This document shows, in pieces, positions 32,339-32,930 of a stretch of DNA of 32,930 nucleotides. Source of the DNA: CASQEL01 sp036655975 (GTDB lineage Bacteria > Desulfobacterota > Desulfovibrionia > Desulfovibrionales > Desulfovibrionaceae). Each line of letters starts with the position of its first letter. The stretch's first letter is position 1. Made by a program: the position numbers and the translations under genes. Where the stretch lies: positions 1 through 32,930 of the forward strand of contig JAVVPD010000016.1 of NCBI GenBank assembly GCA_036655975.1, read 5' to 3'. The notes under the pieces are model-generated. The model had not been told where the DNA came from and did no database searches. It saw nothing but the letters and a program-made list of their open reading frames with translations.

Positions 32339-32713
32339 ATGCCTATTTATGAATACCAATGTCCTGAATGTGCTAATATCTTTGAAGAATGGTCTAAAGC
32401 TTCTGAAATGAAAGAGGTCATGCCCTGCCCCTTGTGCCAGACCCCTTCTGAACGCATCATTTCACACACGGCTTTTGTGCTCAAAGGTGGTGGCTGGTAC
32501 GTCACCGATTACGGCTATCGTAAAAATATTTCTGAAGATTCCGCCACGGCCGGATCTGCGGGCAGCGCCGCCGCTGTACCCGCCAGCGCTACGGAAGCGC
32601 ATGTGCCTAGCCCTGCAAGCCATGCCGAGGCTCAGGGCACAAGCGCTAGCCCCGCACCTGCAAGCAGCCCTGCGCCCGCCGCTCCCACCGCCACAAATGC
32701 GGCAGGCTCATAG
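32339..32713 (+). CDS. FmdB-family zinc ribbon protein
   Basis: The first 60 residues are the FmdB/CxxC_CxxC_SSSS zinc ribbon: YEYQCPECANIFE and MPCPLCQTP carry the two Cys pairs (C8/C11 and C30/C33). GWYVTDYG follows, as is usual. The last 55 residues are low-complexity Ala/Ser/Pro, likely disordered. FmdB was named for an amide-operon regulator, but the general function is unknown. It lies 58 bases upstream of purB, with a terminator between them. The ribosome site is weak. Confidence 0.88.
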   Translation: MPIYEYQCPECANIFEEWSKASEMKEVMPCPLCQTPSERIISHTAFVLKGGGWYVTDYGYRKNISEDSATAGSAGSAAAVPASATEAHVPSPASHAEAQGTSASPAPASSPAPAAPTATNAAGS

Positions 32714-32731
32714 CCCACCTAACAACTTTTT

Positions 32732-32758
32732 TCCCCCCGCTTGCAGGGGGAGTTTTTT
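32732..32758 (+). terminator. Terminator between the FmdB-family gene and purB
   Basis: TCCCCC pairs with GGGGGA around an eight-base loop and is followed by G and seven Ts. Confidence 0.8.
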
Positions 32759-32771
32759 TAAGGATATTTCC

Positions 32772-32930
32772 ATGATCGAACGCTATACCCGCCCTGCCAT
32801 GGGCGCTATCTGGACACTACAGAATCGTTATGCTGCTTGGCTACAAGTGGAACTGGCCGTGTGCGAAGCTTGGCACCGCTTGGGGCGTATTCCCGCAGCG
32901 GCCATGGGCATTATCCGCCAAAAAGCGGCT
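32772..32930 (+). CDS. purB: Adenylosuccinate lyase, N-terminal part
   Basis: The 53 codons to the window edge read MIERYTRPAMGAIWTLQNRY and then WLQVELAVCEAW, nearly identical in pattern to bacterial PurB N-termini. PurB cleaves SAICAR and adenylosuccinate in purine synthesis. The catalytic residues lie beyond the edge. AAGGA precedes the ATG by about eight bases, just after the terminator. Confidence 0.92.
   Translation, partial: MIERYTRPAMGAIWTLQNRYAAWLQVELAVCEAWHRLGRIPAAAMGIIRQKAA

Overview
The window looks like a chromosomal stretch of a Desulfovibrionaceae-type sulfate-reducer relative (Desulfobacterota). This is inferred from the combination of a tungstate ABC system, an iron-type alcohol dehydrogenase, a short DUF4911-like protein beside a hybrid histidine kinase, an FmdB-purB junction, and GGY-repeat autotransporter-type surface proteins. 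It reads as one draft contig with a 10-N assembly gap at 21478-21487 that breaks tupB. Genes are dense, usually have AAGGAG-type ribosome sites, and are often overlapped or tightly spaced.

Layout: 1-1435 (minus) is the N-terminal part of a repeat-rich exported protein that runs off the left edge. An uninterrupted (GA)21 tract lies inside its coding sequence, just upstream of its signal peptide. 1743-1832 is tRNA-Ser(TGA) and 1978-2256 is an HU protein. 2369-6224 (minus) holds a class V aminotransferase, murI, pdxY and a TauE/SafE permease. 6513-7920 (plus) is hisH-hisF. 8065-9729 (minus) is an exported FG-GAP protein. 9846-11105 (plus) is a RsmB/RsmF-type methyltransferase and 11112-11681 (minus) a class II aldolase. 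11760-11842 (minus) is the small SRP RNA with a consensus promoter and a terminator, and 12024-12194 a 56-residue membrane protein. An iron-sulfur flavoprotein and an iron alcohol dehydrogenase follow. 14713-14740 is the 3' end of a tRNA gene with no 5' half, then about 480 bases without a convincing gene, then tRNA-Glu(TTC).

15513-20468 (plus) has an RluA-family pseudouridine synthase and a three-gene ABC transporter with two ATPases around one fused permease and no binding protein. 20534-22805 (minus) is tupABC. 22931-26418 (minus) is a compact glycan-modification group (DegT aminotransferase, polyprenyl-phosphate type glycosyltransferase, GtrA, second glycosyltransferase), with cheW upstream. 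27154-27543 (plus) is crcB/fluC. 27551-31991 (minus) is a DUF4911-like gene, a large hybrid histidine kinase and a family 8 glycosyltransferase. The right end (plus) has a 37-residue basic protein, a 62-base hairpin, an FmdB-family zinc ribbon protein and the start of purB.

The most interesting signal is the dinucleotide tract in the surface-protein gene. At 21 units the frame is open; gain or loss of one unit gives a stop within seven codons. This has the form of an ON/OFF phase-variation switch. Secondary points are a glutamate racemase with Gly in place of the usual Asn next to its catalytic Cys, a family of GGGGGAAGGC-type hairpins, mutually exclusive stem-loops before the 56-residue protein, and a tRNA remnant that may be an integration scar.
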